32,041 nucleotides of DNA from Bifidobacteriaceae bacterium. GTDB taxonomy: Bacteria > Actinomycetota > Actinomycetes > Actinomycetales > WQXJ01. A model generated the notes under the pieces. That model worked only from the letters and a program-made list of their open reading frames with translations, was not told the origin of the DNA and did not search any database. The DNA is taken from assembly GCA_031278655.1 (NCBI GenBank), contig JAITJZ010000134.1, forward strand, positions 1 through 32,041. The letters run 5' to 3'. Position numbers and translations under genes: made by a program. Positions within the stretch are counted from its first letter, which is position 1; each line of letters opens with the position of its first letter. Below are positions 14,281-22,416 of the stretch, piece after piece.

Positions 14281-14846
14281 CCGGTCGAGCGCGGCAAGGC
14301 CAACGTCACCACGGCCGCCGCGAACGATGTCGCCGCCGTCACCCAGAGCACGGCCGAGCCGTCCAGGAGGGACATCAGCGCGCCGGCGGCGGCGGGCCCG
14401 AGCAAGGCGGCCACCGCGCCGCAGGCCTCCTTGGTCCCGATCAGCCTCTCCGGGCGCACGCCGCTGGCGCGCGCCACCGCCGGTATGAGGGCGTCGCGGG
14501 CGGTCAAGCCGGGCACGTCGCCGAACGAGCCGAGGATCCCGCAGGCGATGAACCAGGCCAGACTCAGATCGCCGACCAGGTCAATCAGCGCCAGCAGGGC
14601 GAGCGCCGCGGCCGAGACAAGATCGGCCGTGATCGAGGCCGCGCGCCGATCGTGACGATCGATGACGGCGCCCATGGTCAGCCCGGCCGCGAAAGCCGGG
14701 ATGGCGGTGGCGGCGGCCACCACCCCGGCGCCCATGACGCTGCCGGTGGTGACCAACACGATCAGCGGCAGGGCGACGGCCGCGACCGCGTTCCCGAGGA
14801 TCGACAAGGTGTAAGAGGCCAAGTAGGCGAAAGCGGTTCGTCTCAT

Positions 14847-15152
14847 GAGACCAGTCAGGACTATGACGCTACGTCGGAGTCAAGTCCCGAGTCGGCGAAG
14901 GCTGGGTCGGTGGCGACGGCATCGGGAACTGGCCGATGGCGACTTTCGGTTTGCGGCCAATATCGTTACGCAAATGTTACTAGTCAACCCCGGTCGAAAG
15001 CCTTGAGCTTTCGTTTGACTTTGTATAGTCTTGTGACCGCATCGCCAACCTCGGCGTTGTGGCGCCTCCGGGCCGCGCGGGCATCGCCGCCCACGCGGAA
15101 ACCTGAGGCCCTGGCAATTCGGCCTAAACCCGATCTCGAACAAGGAGACAGT
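14847..15152. promoter_or_regulatory. Divergent intergenic region before the second sugar operon
   Basis: This 306-bp gap separates the minus-strand MFS remnant from the plus-strand operon. TATAGT at 15024-15029 is the best -10 candidate for the operon; TTGAGC at 15003-15008 could be the -35, though the 15-base spacing is short. The inverted repeat CGAAAG (14995-15000) / CTTTCG (15008-15013) overlaps this -35 and could be the site of the DeoR repressor encoded at the operon end. The leader would be about 115 bases. The part before 14940 holds copy B of the 36-bp repeat. Confidence 0.35.
14901..14936 (+). repeat. 36-bp imperfect direct repeat, copy B (upstream of MFS remnant)
   Basis: Matches 14245-14280 with three substitutions. 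On the minus strand it lies in a short open stretch reading RHRPVPDAVATDPAFADSG and ending in TAG at 14861, just before the MFS start. This may be the tail of a lost MFS paralogue. Confidence 0.8.
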
Positions 15153-16421
15153 ATGAGACTAAAGCGCATCTGCCCGGTAATCGTCGCCGCGCTGGCGCTT
15201 CCAGCCCTCGGCGCTTGCGGCGACTCAGCAGAGTCAGGCAAGGCCGACGGAGGCGAAATCGAGCTTTCGTTCAGCCAATGGTGGGAGGTGGAACTGCCCG
15301 AGGGCGTGCTGCGCGGAGTCATGGACGATTTCGAAAAGCAGAACCCGGGCGTGAAAGTCAAGCTCATCTCCAACCCGTACGCCGAGACAATGAAGACCGA
15401 GATCGCCGCTGCCGCGACCGGCACCATGGCCGATGTCGTCGCCATCAACGGCGAATCCGTCTACGACCTCAAAGAACAAGGCGCCATCGTCAACCTCTCC
15501 GAGTTGATGACGCAGGCCAACTACGATCCCAGCGAACTGATGAGCAACGATCAGATCGATGGCAACACCTACATGGTCCGGGCGCTGAACTTCACCTACC
15601 CGATGTATTTCAACACCGATCTGCTGGCGCAGGCGGGCTACACCGAGGTGCCGTCGAACTGGTCAGAGTTCACCGAAGCCGCCAAGGCCGTGACCGACGA
15701 GCAGGCCAACACCTACGCCTGGTCCATGCCGATCAGCGTCGAAAGCCCCGCCGGATTTGATCCGGAAGCTTGGCTGTGGGCCTCCGGCGGCCGCTACCTG
15801 GACAACCGCCAGCCGGCCTTCACCACGCCGGAGGTCAAGGCGGAATTCGAGTTCTTGTTGCAGCAATACAAGGACAAGCTCATCACGCCCGGAGCCTTCA
15901 CCCAACAAGAGCAGGACAAGGTCGAGGAATTCACCCAGGGCCGGAACGCCTTCATGATCGGCTCATTGGCCCACATCAACGGCATCCGCACATCCAATCC
16001 CGACCTCAACTTCTCGATCGGCGCCGTTCCCGCTCAAGACGGCTACGAGGGCAAGCGAGGGATCGCAGGGGCCAGTTGGGGACTGGGAGTCGCCGACAAC
16101 TCCGAGCACAAGGCTGAGGCTTGGAAGCTGATCGAATATCTGCTCAGCACGGAGGTCAACTCCAAGCTGGCCACCGAGGCCATCGGGTTCCCCGGGAACA
16201 GGAACTCCACACCCGGATATGTCGAGGGCGATCCGCTGTTCCAGCAAGCCTTCGATCTGTACCAGGCCAGCGAACTGGCGATGGAGTTTGAGGCGCTGCC
16301 GAAACTGACCGATCTGCGCCGCAACCTCAACGAGAACCTGGTAAAGATGCTCCAGGAAGAACAAACCGTCGAGGAGACGCAAGAAGCGTTGCAGACCTAT
16401 TGGTCCGAGGCGCTCGGCTGA
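15153..16421 (+). CDS. Extracellular sugar-binding lipoprotein of a second ABC importer
   Basis: 422 residues from the ATG at 15153, which follows AAGGAG at good spacing; the longer open frame upstream is not coding. Signal: MRLKR, a hydrophobic core, and lipobox ALGAC with Cys22. The body is a family 1 solute-binding protein: ELSFSQWWEVELPEGVLRGVMDDFEKQNPGV, ADVVAINGESVYDLKEQGAIVNLSELM, then YPMYFNTDLLAQAGY, WLWASGGRY and RGIAGASWGLGV. It should catch a sugar outside the membrane for the permeases at 16483 and 17448. It is the first gene of an operon that continues through the kinase and DeoR regulator. The ligand is not evident from sequence; the downstream kinase and aldolases suggest a monosaccharide or polyol. 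Confidence 0.94.
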   Translation: MRLKRICPVIVAALALPALGACGDSAESGKADGGEIELSFSQWWEVELPEGVLRGVMDDFEKQNPGVKVKLISNPYAETMKTEIAAAATGTMADVVAINGESVYDLKEQGAIVNLSELMTQANYDPSELMSNDQIDGNTYMVRALNFTYPMYFNTDLLAQAGYTEVPSNWSEFTEAAKAVTDEQANTYAWSMPISVESPAGFDPEAWLWASGGRYLDNRQPAFTTPEVKAEFEFLLQQYKDKLITPGAFTQQEQDKVEEFTQGRNAFMIGSLAHINGIRTSNPDLNFSIGAVPAQDGYEGKRGIAGASWGLGVADNSEHKAEAWKLIEYLLSTEVNSKLATEAIGFPGNRNSTPGYVEGDPLFQQAFDLYQASELAMEFEALPKLTDLRRNLNENLVKMLQEEQTVEETQEALQTYWSEALG

Positions 16422-16438
16422 CCCACAGCTCCGCGTTC

Positions 16439-16477
16439 GGCCTGGACCCGGCCGGCGAAACCCGCCGGGTCCAGGCC
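16439..16477 (+). terminator. Strong intercistronic hairpin between binding-protein and permease genes
   Basis: Perfect 14-bp arms (GGCCTGGACCCGGC at 16439-16452 and its complement at 16464-16477) enclose an 11-base loop. No U-tract follows. It lies 17 bases after the binding-protein stop and just before the permease start. Such hairpins often protect the upstream mRNA or attenuate reading into the permease genes, which would give more binding protein than permease. Confidence 0.6.
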
Positions 16478-16482
16478 GCTGG

Positions 16483-17445
16483 TTGAGAAATGAGTTCAAA
16501 TTGACAGTCGCGCAAACTTTGGCGCCGGCAGGCGCCCACGGAGGGCGGCCGCCGGCCGGGCGGCGGCGCAAACGGCTGCGCTCCCGGCTTGAGCCGCTGG
16601 CGTACCTCTCGCCGACCCTGGCGGTGATGGGGGTCTTGATGGCCGTCCCCATCGCCATGGTGATTGGATTCTCCTTCCTGTCCAACGTGGTGATGGAGAA
16701 GAACCCGGTCTTCGTCGGATTCTCCAACTACATCAAGCTGTTCAGCGACGCCGTGTTTTGGGAGTCTGCCTGGAACACGCTGCAATTCACGGTCGCGTGC
16801 GTGGCCTTCCACCTGCTCTTGGGCCTGGCGTTCGCGCAGATGCTCAACAACAGGCTCATCCCGAAGCTGATGACAGCGGTCTTCCGCGTGATCTACATCC
16901 TGCCGTGGGTCTTCACCGCCGCGATCGTCGTGATCCTGTGGCGCGTCATCATGAACCCCAACGGAGTCGCCAACTTCATCCTTGAGAGCCTGTCGCTGAT
17001 CCAAAGCAAGGTCGAATGGTTCTCCGACAAAGACATCGCCTTGGGGTCGCTGACATTCATCAACATCTGGGCCGGCTACCCGTTCTTCATGATCAGCCTG
17101 TTGGCCGGCCTGCAAGGCATATCGCCCGACCTCTACGAGGCCGCCAGCATTGACGGCGCCGGGCCCGTCAAGCGGTTCCTCCACATCACAATCCCGCAGC
17201 TGCGGCCGATCATCGTGTCCATGGCCATGCTCGACTTCATCTGGAACGTGCAGCAGTTCGCCCTGGTCTTCATGATCACCGGCGGCGGCCCGGTTCACGC
17301 CACCGAGACCCTGGGCACCTACACCTACAAGCTGGCGTTCGGGAAATACGAGTTCTCGATGGCCGCGACCAGCGGCGTGGTCCTGTTCCTGCTCTCGATG
17401 GCGGTGGCCTTCTTCTACGTCCGCAGCCAGAAGGCGAGGGACTGA
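16483..17445 (+). CDS. ABC sugar transporter permease, first subunit
   Basis: 320 residues with a basic N-terminal tail (GRRRKRLRSR) and about six membrane segments starting at LAYLSPTLAVMGVLMAVPIAMVIGF. The ATPase-contact loop reads EAASIDGAGPVKRFLHITIPQL. The start is uncertain: TTG at 16483 or TTG at 16501. An ATG at 16490 is out of frame and opens a five-codon ORF whose TGA overlaps the second TTG. The gene lies directly after the intercistronic hairpin and two bases before the next permease. No ATPase gene is present in the operon, so a shared ATPase elsewhere is likely. Confidence 0.92.
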   Translation: MRNEFKLTVAQTLAPAGAHGGRPPAGRRRKRLRSRLEPLAYLSPTLAVMGVLMAVPIAMVIGFSFLSNVVMEKNPVFVGFSNYIKLFSDAVFWESAWNTLQFTVACVAFHLLLGLAFAQMLNNRLIPKLMTAVFRVIYILPWVFTAAIVVILWRVIMNPNGVANFILESLSLIQSKVEWFSDKDIALGSLTFINIWAGYPFFMISLLAGLQGISPDLYEAASIDGAGPVKRFLHITIPQLRPIIVSMAMLDFIWNVQQFALVFMITGGGPVHATETLGTYTYKLAFGKYEFSMAATSGVVLFLLSMAVAFFYVRSQKARD

Positions 17446-17447
17446 CC

Positions 17448-18287
17448 ATGAAACCACGCCGACGTCTCCGGATCTTCTCCACCGCGGGATTGGTGGTCGG
17501 TCTGATCGCGGGCGCCGTCTTCGCCGGCGCCCCGGCCCTTTGGATGCTGTCGAACTCCTTCAAGCCGAACACCGACATCTTCCAATACCCGCCGCGCCTG
17601 ATCAGCCACTTCACGATCGACGCCTACGCCTCGATCATCTCCAACCCGGAAAAGGTCCGCTTCTTCGTCAACAGCTATGTGGTCTCCAGCGCGGTGGTCG
17701 TGTTGACCCTTGTCGCCGGCATCATGGCGGGTTACGCCTTCAGCCGTTTCGACTTCCCCCTCAAGAAGGCGCTCAACTCGGTGATCATCTCGGTCCAAGC
17801 TGTGCCCCCGATCACCTTGCTGATCCCCTACTTCAGCTTGATCGTGGCCCTGGGCATCTTCAACACCTACTTCGCGCTGATATTCACTTACATGGTCATC
17901 ACCGTGCCATACGCCATCTTGATGATGACCGGGTACTTCAACACCATCCCAAGGGAATTGGACGAGGCGATCAAGATCGACGGCGGCGGCAGCTTCCGCG
18001 CGCTCTGGCAGGTGCTGGTGCCCGTGGCCGGGCCGGGGATCGTCTCCGTCGGCACCTACACCTTCATGGTCGCCTGGAACGAATTCCTGTTCGCGTTGAC
18101 CTTGACCGAGGACCGCGAGATGCGCACGGTCCCCGTCGGCATCCAGTTGCTGATGGGCCAGCACTCATATGAGTGGAACGAGATGATGGCCATGAGCGTG
18201 CTCGGATGCCTGCCCATCTTGATCCTGTTCTTGATTTTCCAACGCCAATTCATCGGCGGCATGACCGAGGGATCGGTCAAGAACTAG
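17448..18287 (+). CDS. ABC sugar transporter permease, second subunit
   Basis: 279 residues, ATG two bases after the preceding stop. Six membrane segments are expected, the first at STAGLVVGLIAGAVFAGAPALWMLSNSF. The EAA loop is ELDEAIKIDGGGSFRALWQVLVPVAG, and the C-terminus RQFIGGMTEGSVKN is typical of MalG-type CUT1 permeases, where it reaches the ATPase. It completes the channel with the protein at 16483. The order binding protein, permease, permease is the common CUT1 order. Confidence 0.94.
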   Translation: MKPRRRLRIFSTAGLVVGLIAGAVFAGAPALWMLSNSFKPNTDIFQYPPRLISHFTIDAYASIISNPEKVRFFVNSYVVSSAVVVLTLVAGIMAGYAFSRFDFPLKKALNSVIISVQAVPPITLLIPYFSLIVALGIFNTYFALIFTYMVITVPYAILMMTGYFNTIPRELDEAIKIDGGGSFRALWQVLVPVAGPGIVSVGTYTFMVAWNEFLFALTLTEDREMRTVPVGIQLLMGQHSYEWNEMMAMSVLGCLPILILFLIFQRQFIGGMTEGSVKN

Positions 18288-18307
18288 TCACACACAGAGA
18301 GGGAAAC

Positions 18308-19171
18308 ATGTTGGTCAACGGTTCGCGGCTGCTTCAGGTCGCGTACGAGAAGTCTTTTGCGGTGCCAGCTTTCAACATCAGCGACTGGAGCATGCTCAAG
18401 GGCATAGTCGCAGAATGCGAAAGCCTTGACTGCCCGGTCATCTTGGGGATTCACCCGCGTGAACTAGAGCACGTGGGATGGGCCTTCATCGACTCGACGC
18501 TGGCTTTGGCCCGCGCTGCGCGCGTTCCTGTGGCGGTCCACCTTGACCACGGCGAACTCTACAGCGACGTCTTGGACGCGATCCGGTTGGGTTACACATC
18601 GGTCATGATCGACGGCTCTCTGCTTGAGGCCGAGGCCAATGTCGACCTGACCCGGAAGGTGGTGGAGGCGGCCCACGCGCTCGACATGTCGGTGGAGGGC
18701 GAGATCGGCACCATTGGGCCGCGCGACGTCCAGGACGCGGCCGAGGCTGAGCAGATCGTCTACACCCGCCCGGAGGAGGCCGCGCGATTCGTGGCCCAGA
18801 CCGGCGTCGACTCGCTGGCCGTGGCGATCGGCACCTGCCACGGGGTTTACCCGGCCGGCATGGTCCCAAAGCTGAAGATCGACCTGCTGGAGCAGATCAG
18901 GCAGGCGGTCGATCTGCCGCTGGTGCTGCATGGCGGCTCCGGCAACCCAGACTCCGAGGTCGCGCTCTCGGTCAAACACGGCATCGCCAAAGTCAACATC
19001 TCGTCCGACATCAAAGTGGCCTACTTCGACAAGCTGCGAGAAGTCCTGACCGACCCGAAGCTGCGCGAACCCCACGACATCCACCCCCCGGCCGTCGAGG
19101 CGATGATGGCCTGTGTCCGCCACAAGGTCGAGGTCCTGGGCGCCACCGGTTCCGCGCGCCACTATCGCTAG
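18308..19171 (+). CDS. Class II (zinc) ketose-bisphosphate aldolase, GatY/KbaY-like
   Basis: 287 residues. Class II aldolases split ketose (bis)phosphates into two smaller units, usually dihydroxyacetone phosphate and an aldehyde. Family marks: VPAFNISDWSMLKGI (19-33), VHLDHGE (77-83) with catalytic Asp80 and zinc ligand His81, SVMIDGS (98-104), VEGEIGTIG (129-137), AIGTCHGVYP (173-182) with His179, and LVLHGGSG (205-212) with His208. All zinc ligands are kept. ATG at 18308 follows GAGAGGG. Length is that of the short tagatose-bisphosphate aldolase type. Together with the FGGY kinase downstream it points to breakdown of a phosphorylated ketose. Confidence 0.9.
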   Translation: MLVNGSRLLQVAYEKSFAVPAFNISDWSMLKGIVAECESLDCPVILGIHPRELEHVGWAFIDSTLALARAARVPVAVHLDHGELYSDVLDAIRLGYTSVMIDGSLLEAEANVDLTRKVVEAAHALDMSVEGEIGTIGPRDVQDAAEAEQIVYTRPEEAARFVAQTGVDSLAVAIGTCHGVYPAGMVPKLKIDLLEQIRQAVDLPLVLHGGSGNPDSEVALSVKHGIAKVNISSDIKVAYFDKLREVLTDPKLREPHDIHPPAVEAMMACVRHKVEVLGATGSARHYR

Positions 19172-19193
19172 ACGACTCAGACAGGAGACAGAC

Positions 19194-20201
19194 ATGGCTT
19201 TGATAACGCTCAAACAGGCTCTTGACCACGCCAAGGCTGGAGGTTACGGCCTGGGCGCGTTCAACGTCACCGACATCACCCAGGTCGAGGCGGTCCTCGA
19301 CGCGGCCCGGCGCACCAAATCGCCCGTCATAGTCCAAACCATCGCCGGGGCTTCGGCCTTCGGTGCCGACGAGCTGTTTTGGGACCTGATCATGCGAACC
19401 GTCGACCACTACCCGGAAATTCCCATAGTGGTCCACTTGGACCACGGGCCGGACGCGCCGACCTGCCGGCGCGCCATCGGCGCCGGTTTCTCATCGGTCA
19501 TGATCGACGGCTCGCTGGACCCCGTCACCCACCAAATCGCCAGCTTCGAGGCCAATGTCGAGGCGACGGCGGCGGTTGTCGAATACGCCCACGGCCTTGG
19601 AGTTTCGGTTGAGGGCGAACTCGGGACCATCGGCGCCTCGGAAGACGGCTCGAATCGGCGCGAAATTGTGCTGGCGGACCCGGATCAGGCTGTCCGGTTT
19701 GTCGCTGAGACGGGCGTGGACGCGCTGGCGGTGGCGATCGGGACCTCGCACGGGGCCTACAAGTTCACCCGGCCGCCGGACGGATCGATGCTGCACATGG
19801 ACTTGATCGACCAGATCGCGCGGCGGCTGCCGACCACGCACCTGGTCATGCACGGGTCGTCTTCGCTGCCGGCCGACCTGCGCGCGATCATCAACGCCCA
19901 CGGCGGGGCGTTGCCGGAGTCTTGGGGCGTGCCGGAGGATGAGAAGGCCAGGTCGACCAAGCTGGGCGTGACAAAGATCAATCAAGGCATGGATTCGCAC
20001 ATGGCCTGGATGGCCGCAATGCGAACAACCCTGGACGCTGACCGGCTCTCGGCCGATCCGGCCGGATCGATCGCGGCCGGCCGGCGCGGCATGACGGACC
20101 TGGTGGCTGAACGGATGGCCATCTTTGGCCAGGCCGGTCATGCCGGGGACTACGAGCCGTCGCCTTTCAGGCGCCCGGCCGCCATGCCCCTGCTGGGGTG
20201 A
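19194..20201 (+). CDS. Second class II (zinc) aldolase, longer form
   Basis: 335 residues. The same catalytic framework as its neighbour is present: LGAFNVTDITQVEAV (20-34), VVHLDHGPD (79-87) with Asp83 and His84, SVMIDGS (101-107), VEGELGTIG (139-147), AIGTSHGAYKF (181-191) with His187, and LVMHGSSS (217-224) with His220. It carries about 45 extra residues, including an insertion after LVMHGSSSLP (DLRAIINAHGGALPESWGVP). This resembles the long fructose-bisphosphate aldolases of the CbbA type. The two neighbours are clearly diverged, so this is not a recent tandem copy. Substrate split or a heteromeric enzyme are both possible. ATG follows CAGGAG. Confidence 0.9.
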   Translation: MALITLKQALDHAKAGGYGLGAFNVTDITQVEAVLDAARRTKSPVIVQTIAGASAFGADELFWDLIMRTVDHYPEIPIVVHLDHGPDAPTCRRAIGAGFSSVMIDGSLDPVTHQIASFEANVEATAAVVEYAHGLGVSVEGELGTIGASEDGSNRREIVLADPDQAVRFVAETGVDALAVAIGTSHGAYKFTRPPDGSMLHMDLIDQIARRLPTTHLVMHGSSSLPADLRAIINAHGGALPESWGVPEDEKARSTKLGVTKINQGMDSHMAWMAAMRTTLDADRLSADPAGSIAAGRRGMTDLVAERMAIFGQAGHAGDYEPSPFRRPAAMPLLG

Positions 20202-20204
20202 ACC

Positions 20205-21626
20205 ATGCAGACCGTGGTCGGGGTCGACTTCGGGAGCTCGCGGGTGAAGGCGGCGGCCTTCGCCCGCGACGGCTCGCTGGCGGCCGTGGCCGCCCGGGAG
20301 ACGCCTCGGGAGCAGCGCGAGGATGGCGACGACTTCCGTGTGTTGCCGATGCTCGAGGCGGGGCAGGGCGCGGTTCGGGACCTCGGTCTGCCGCCAGGCT
20401 CGATCGCCGCGTTGGGGCTGACGTCGATGGGGGAGGCCGGCACCGTCCTGCGTGACGGCCGCCTGGCCCAGATCAGCTTCCCGGCCTGGTATGACGCCCG
20501 CGGGGAGGATCTGGTCAGGTTTCTCCAGGAACGCTTTGGGGCCTGCGAGGCGGCGGTCAGAACCGGCCAGCATCTGCGGATCAACTCGACGGTGGCGAAG
20601 CTGGGTCATCTCGCGCCTCTGCTCGAGGCGCCCCTGGAGGGTGAGTTTCTGGGGTTGTGCGGGGCGTTCGCCTGGCAGTTGACAGGGCGCGGTTGGCAAG
20701 ACGAGAGCTTGGCCATCACCAGCGGGATTTGGGACTCCCAGCGACACGATTATTGGTTGGCGCCGTGGAATCTGGTTGGGCTCGGCCAGGTCGCCCTGGC
20801 GCCGGTCAAGCCTCCGGGGCACGGCGAACCCGCCGCCGGCGAATTGGCCGAATCGCTAGGTTTGGTGCCCGGGGCGCCGGTGGTGATCGCCGGGCACGAT
20901 CATCCCGTGGCGACGGTCGGGGCCGGCGTCCGGCCCGGCGAGGTGGGCGACTCCCTGGGCACCGGGGAGGCGTTGATCGCCGCCATGGACCCGGGTTTGG
21001 CCGCCGATGCCGCCCATTGCCGCGACATCCTGTTGGAGGACGACAAGATCACTTTCGAGGTCTGGCCCTCGACCGGCCGGCGCGCCGCCGTCTACGAGTG
21101 GCTGCGTCCGGGCTTGGCCATGCGCACCTTCCTGCGCCAAACCGGCCTGGACCGTTCCGCCCTGGAGGCGCAGGCGGGGCCGCCGGTCCCGGGTCGCCAG
21201 CTTGACGAGGAAATGGTCAGGCAGATGGAATTGGGCGTTCCGGGCGACCTCGCCCCGAACGCCGAATCTTGGGGGGCGTTGATAGACCACTACGTCATGG
21301 CGGCGAACGCGGGCCAGGACCGGCTGCGTCGCGCCACCGGCGCGCGCGGGACCACGGTGCTGACGGGCGGCGGCCTGCGTTCAGCCCGCTGGCGGCGCGC
21401 CAAGGCGTTGTTGGGGCGCAAGCCGATGGTGGTCTCAGTCGCGGCTGAGACAGCGGTGCGCGGGGCGGCCGCGATCGCCGGGACGAGCCTGGGTTGGTGG
21501 CAGACCGCTGAGACGATGCCTGGGGTCACCCGCCTGGGTGTGGGGTCGGCATCGGACATTGACGCGGCGGTGGGCCTTGGCGAGGTCCGCGCCGGCGCCC
21601 CGAGCGACCGAGACGGTAATCTTTAG
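20205..21626 (+). CDS. FGGY-family carbohydrate kinase
   Basis: 473 residues, three bases after the aldolase stop. N-terminal phosphate-binding segment VVGVDFGSSRVKAAAF (4-19), a TSMGEAGTVL stretch (73-82), and the catalytic Asp232 in VIAGHDHPVATVGAG. The FGGY C-terminal lobe shows GDSLGTGEALI (248-258) and TVLTGGGLRSARWRRAKALLGRKP. Family members phosphorylate sugars or polyols such as xylulose, ribulose, glycerol or erythritol. The GHDHP form of the active site is unlike textbook xylulokinase and belongs to a less-studied branch. With two aldolases next to it, the likely role is to phosphorylate the imported sugar before cleavage. No isomerase or dehydrogenase is in the operon, so the imported compound may already be a ketose. 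Confidence 0.9.
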   Translation: MQTVVGVDFGSSRVKAAAFARDGSLAAVAARETPREQREDGDDFRVLPMLEAGQGAVRDLGLPPGSIAALGLTSMGEAGTVLRDGRLAQISFPAWYDARGEDLVRFLQERFGACEAAVRTGQHLRINSTVAKLGHLAPLLEAPLEGEFLGLCGAFAWQLTGRGWQDESLAITSGIWDSQRHDYWLAPWNLVGLGQVALAPVKPPGHGEPAAGELAESLGLVPGAPVVIAGHDHPVATVGAGVRPGEVGDSLGTGEALIAAMDPGLAADAAHCRDILLEDDKITFEVWPSTGRRAAVYEWLRPGLAMRTFLRQTGLDRSALEAQAGPPVPGRQLDEEMVRQMELGVPGDLAPNAESWGALIDHYVMAANAGQDRLRRATGARGTTVLTGGGLRSARWRRAKALLGRKPMVVSVAAETAVRGAAAIAGTSLGWWQTAETMPGVTRLGVGSASDIDAAVGLGEVRAGAPSDRDGNL

Positions 21627-21630
21627 GACC

Positions 21631-22386
21631 GTGCCCATAACCGCGCGCCGTGAGGCCATCCTGGCGGCCGTCTACAAGACCGGCCGGGCGCGAACCACCG
21701 ATTTGGCGGTCGATCTGGGCGTCTCAGAAGTGACGATTCGCAACGACCTCGACGCGCTCGAGCGCCTGGGCAGGATCTCGCGGGTTCATGGCGGCGCCGC
21801 TATGCCGGAGGTCCCGCTGGTCGGTTTCCACCAGCGCCGCGACCGCCAGGTTGAGCAAAAGCAGCGTGTCGCCGCCGCCGCCAGCCGGCTGATCCGCGAC
21901 GACCAAACCATCATTCTCGATTCGGGCACCACTGTGGTCCAGTTGGCGCGCCTCCTGCCCACCGTCGCCAACCTGGTTGTTTACACCCGGGGGCTATATG
22001 TGGCGCTGCACCTGATGGAGGTGTCCGGGGTGGACCTGCGTTTGCTGGGCGGCAAACTCCTGCCCGGGATCGCCGCGACCCTCGCCACCGCCACCGCCGG
22101 CGGCTTGGACGGCATTCTGGCGCACACCGCGTTTCTGGGCGCCGGAGGGATAGACCGCGACATGGACGTGGTCGAAGGCCGCGTCCAGATCGCCGAGACC
22201 AAGCGAATCATGATGGCGGCCGCGCGCCGGCGCGTGCTGTTGGCGGATTCGTCGAAGTGGTTCACCAGCGACCCGCACAAAGTGGTTGGGCTGTCGTCCT
22301 TCGACACGGTCATCACCGATGACGGCTTGGCGCCCGAAATCCGAGCCGCCATCGAGTCGCAGGGCGTTGAGTTGGTGGTCGTTTAG
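21631..22386 (+). CDS. DeoR-family transcriptional repressor
   Basis: 251 residues from GTG at 21631, preceded by AGGA four bases after the kinase stop. The upstream open frame overlaps the kinase end and is ignored. Winged helix-turn-helix: RREAILAAVYKTGRARTTDLAVDLGVSEVTIRNDLDALERLGRISRVHGGA with the typical DeoR recognition helix. The C-terminal sensor domain has the sugar-phosphate isomerase-like fold: IILDSGTTVVQLARLL, YTRGLYVALHL, LLGGKLLPG, TAFLGAGGIDRD and VLLADSSKWF. DeoR proteins usually sense a phosphorylated intermediate of the pathway they control. As last gene of the operon it likely represses the promoter near 15000-15030. Confidence 0.93.
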   Translation: MPITARREAILAAVYKTGRARTTDLAVDLGVSEVTIRNDLDALERLGRISRVHGGAAMPEVPLVGFHQRRDRQVEQKQRVAAAASRLIRDDQTIILDSGTTVVQLARLLPTVANLVVYTRGLYVALHLMEVSGVDLRLLGGKLLPGIAATLATATAGGLDGILAHTAFLGAGGIDRDMDVVEGRVQIAETKRIMMAAARRRVLLADSSKWFTSDPHKVVGLSSFDTVITDDGLAPEIRAAIESQGVELVVV

Positions 22387-22416
22387 CCGGGTTCCTAGGC
22401 GTTCGCAGCCGGCCAG

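Larger units (their letters stand above)
14007..14846 (-). pseudogene. Half-length MFS transporter, probably a truncated gene
   Basis: 279 residues. The first ~190 are the N-terminal half of a major facilitator: about six membrane segments (FAYLASYTLSILGNAVAAVALPLIVLV onward) with the loop 2-3 motif MGAVIDRHDRR at 58-68, and LIGTKEACGAVAALLGPAAAGALMSLL. The remainder is low-complexity Pro/Ala/Gly sequence with a duplicated GGSLAAP and no membrane segment, then a stop. Intact MFS proteins have twelve segments and about 400 residues, so the C-terminal half is gone. Another frame (minus strand, 14094 to 13912) continues with MLEGQPAPWPPRP, reminiscent of the start of the second half, so a frameshift may have contributed. 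The substrate is unknown. Confidence 0.65.

Noticed and set aside
14235-15152. N-terminal extension of the second binding protein
   Set aside because: The extension is antisense to the MFS remnant and precedes a normal lipoprotein signal with its own ribosome-binding site.
19194-20201. Possibility that the two aldolase genes are a recent tandem duplication
   Set aside because: They share catalytic motifs but differ in length, insertions and most other residues, so they belong to separate subfamilies.
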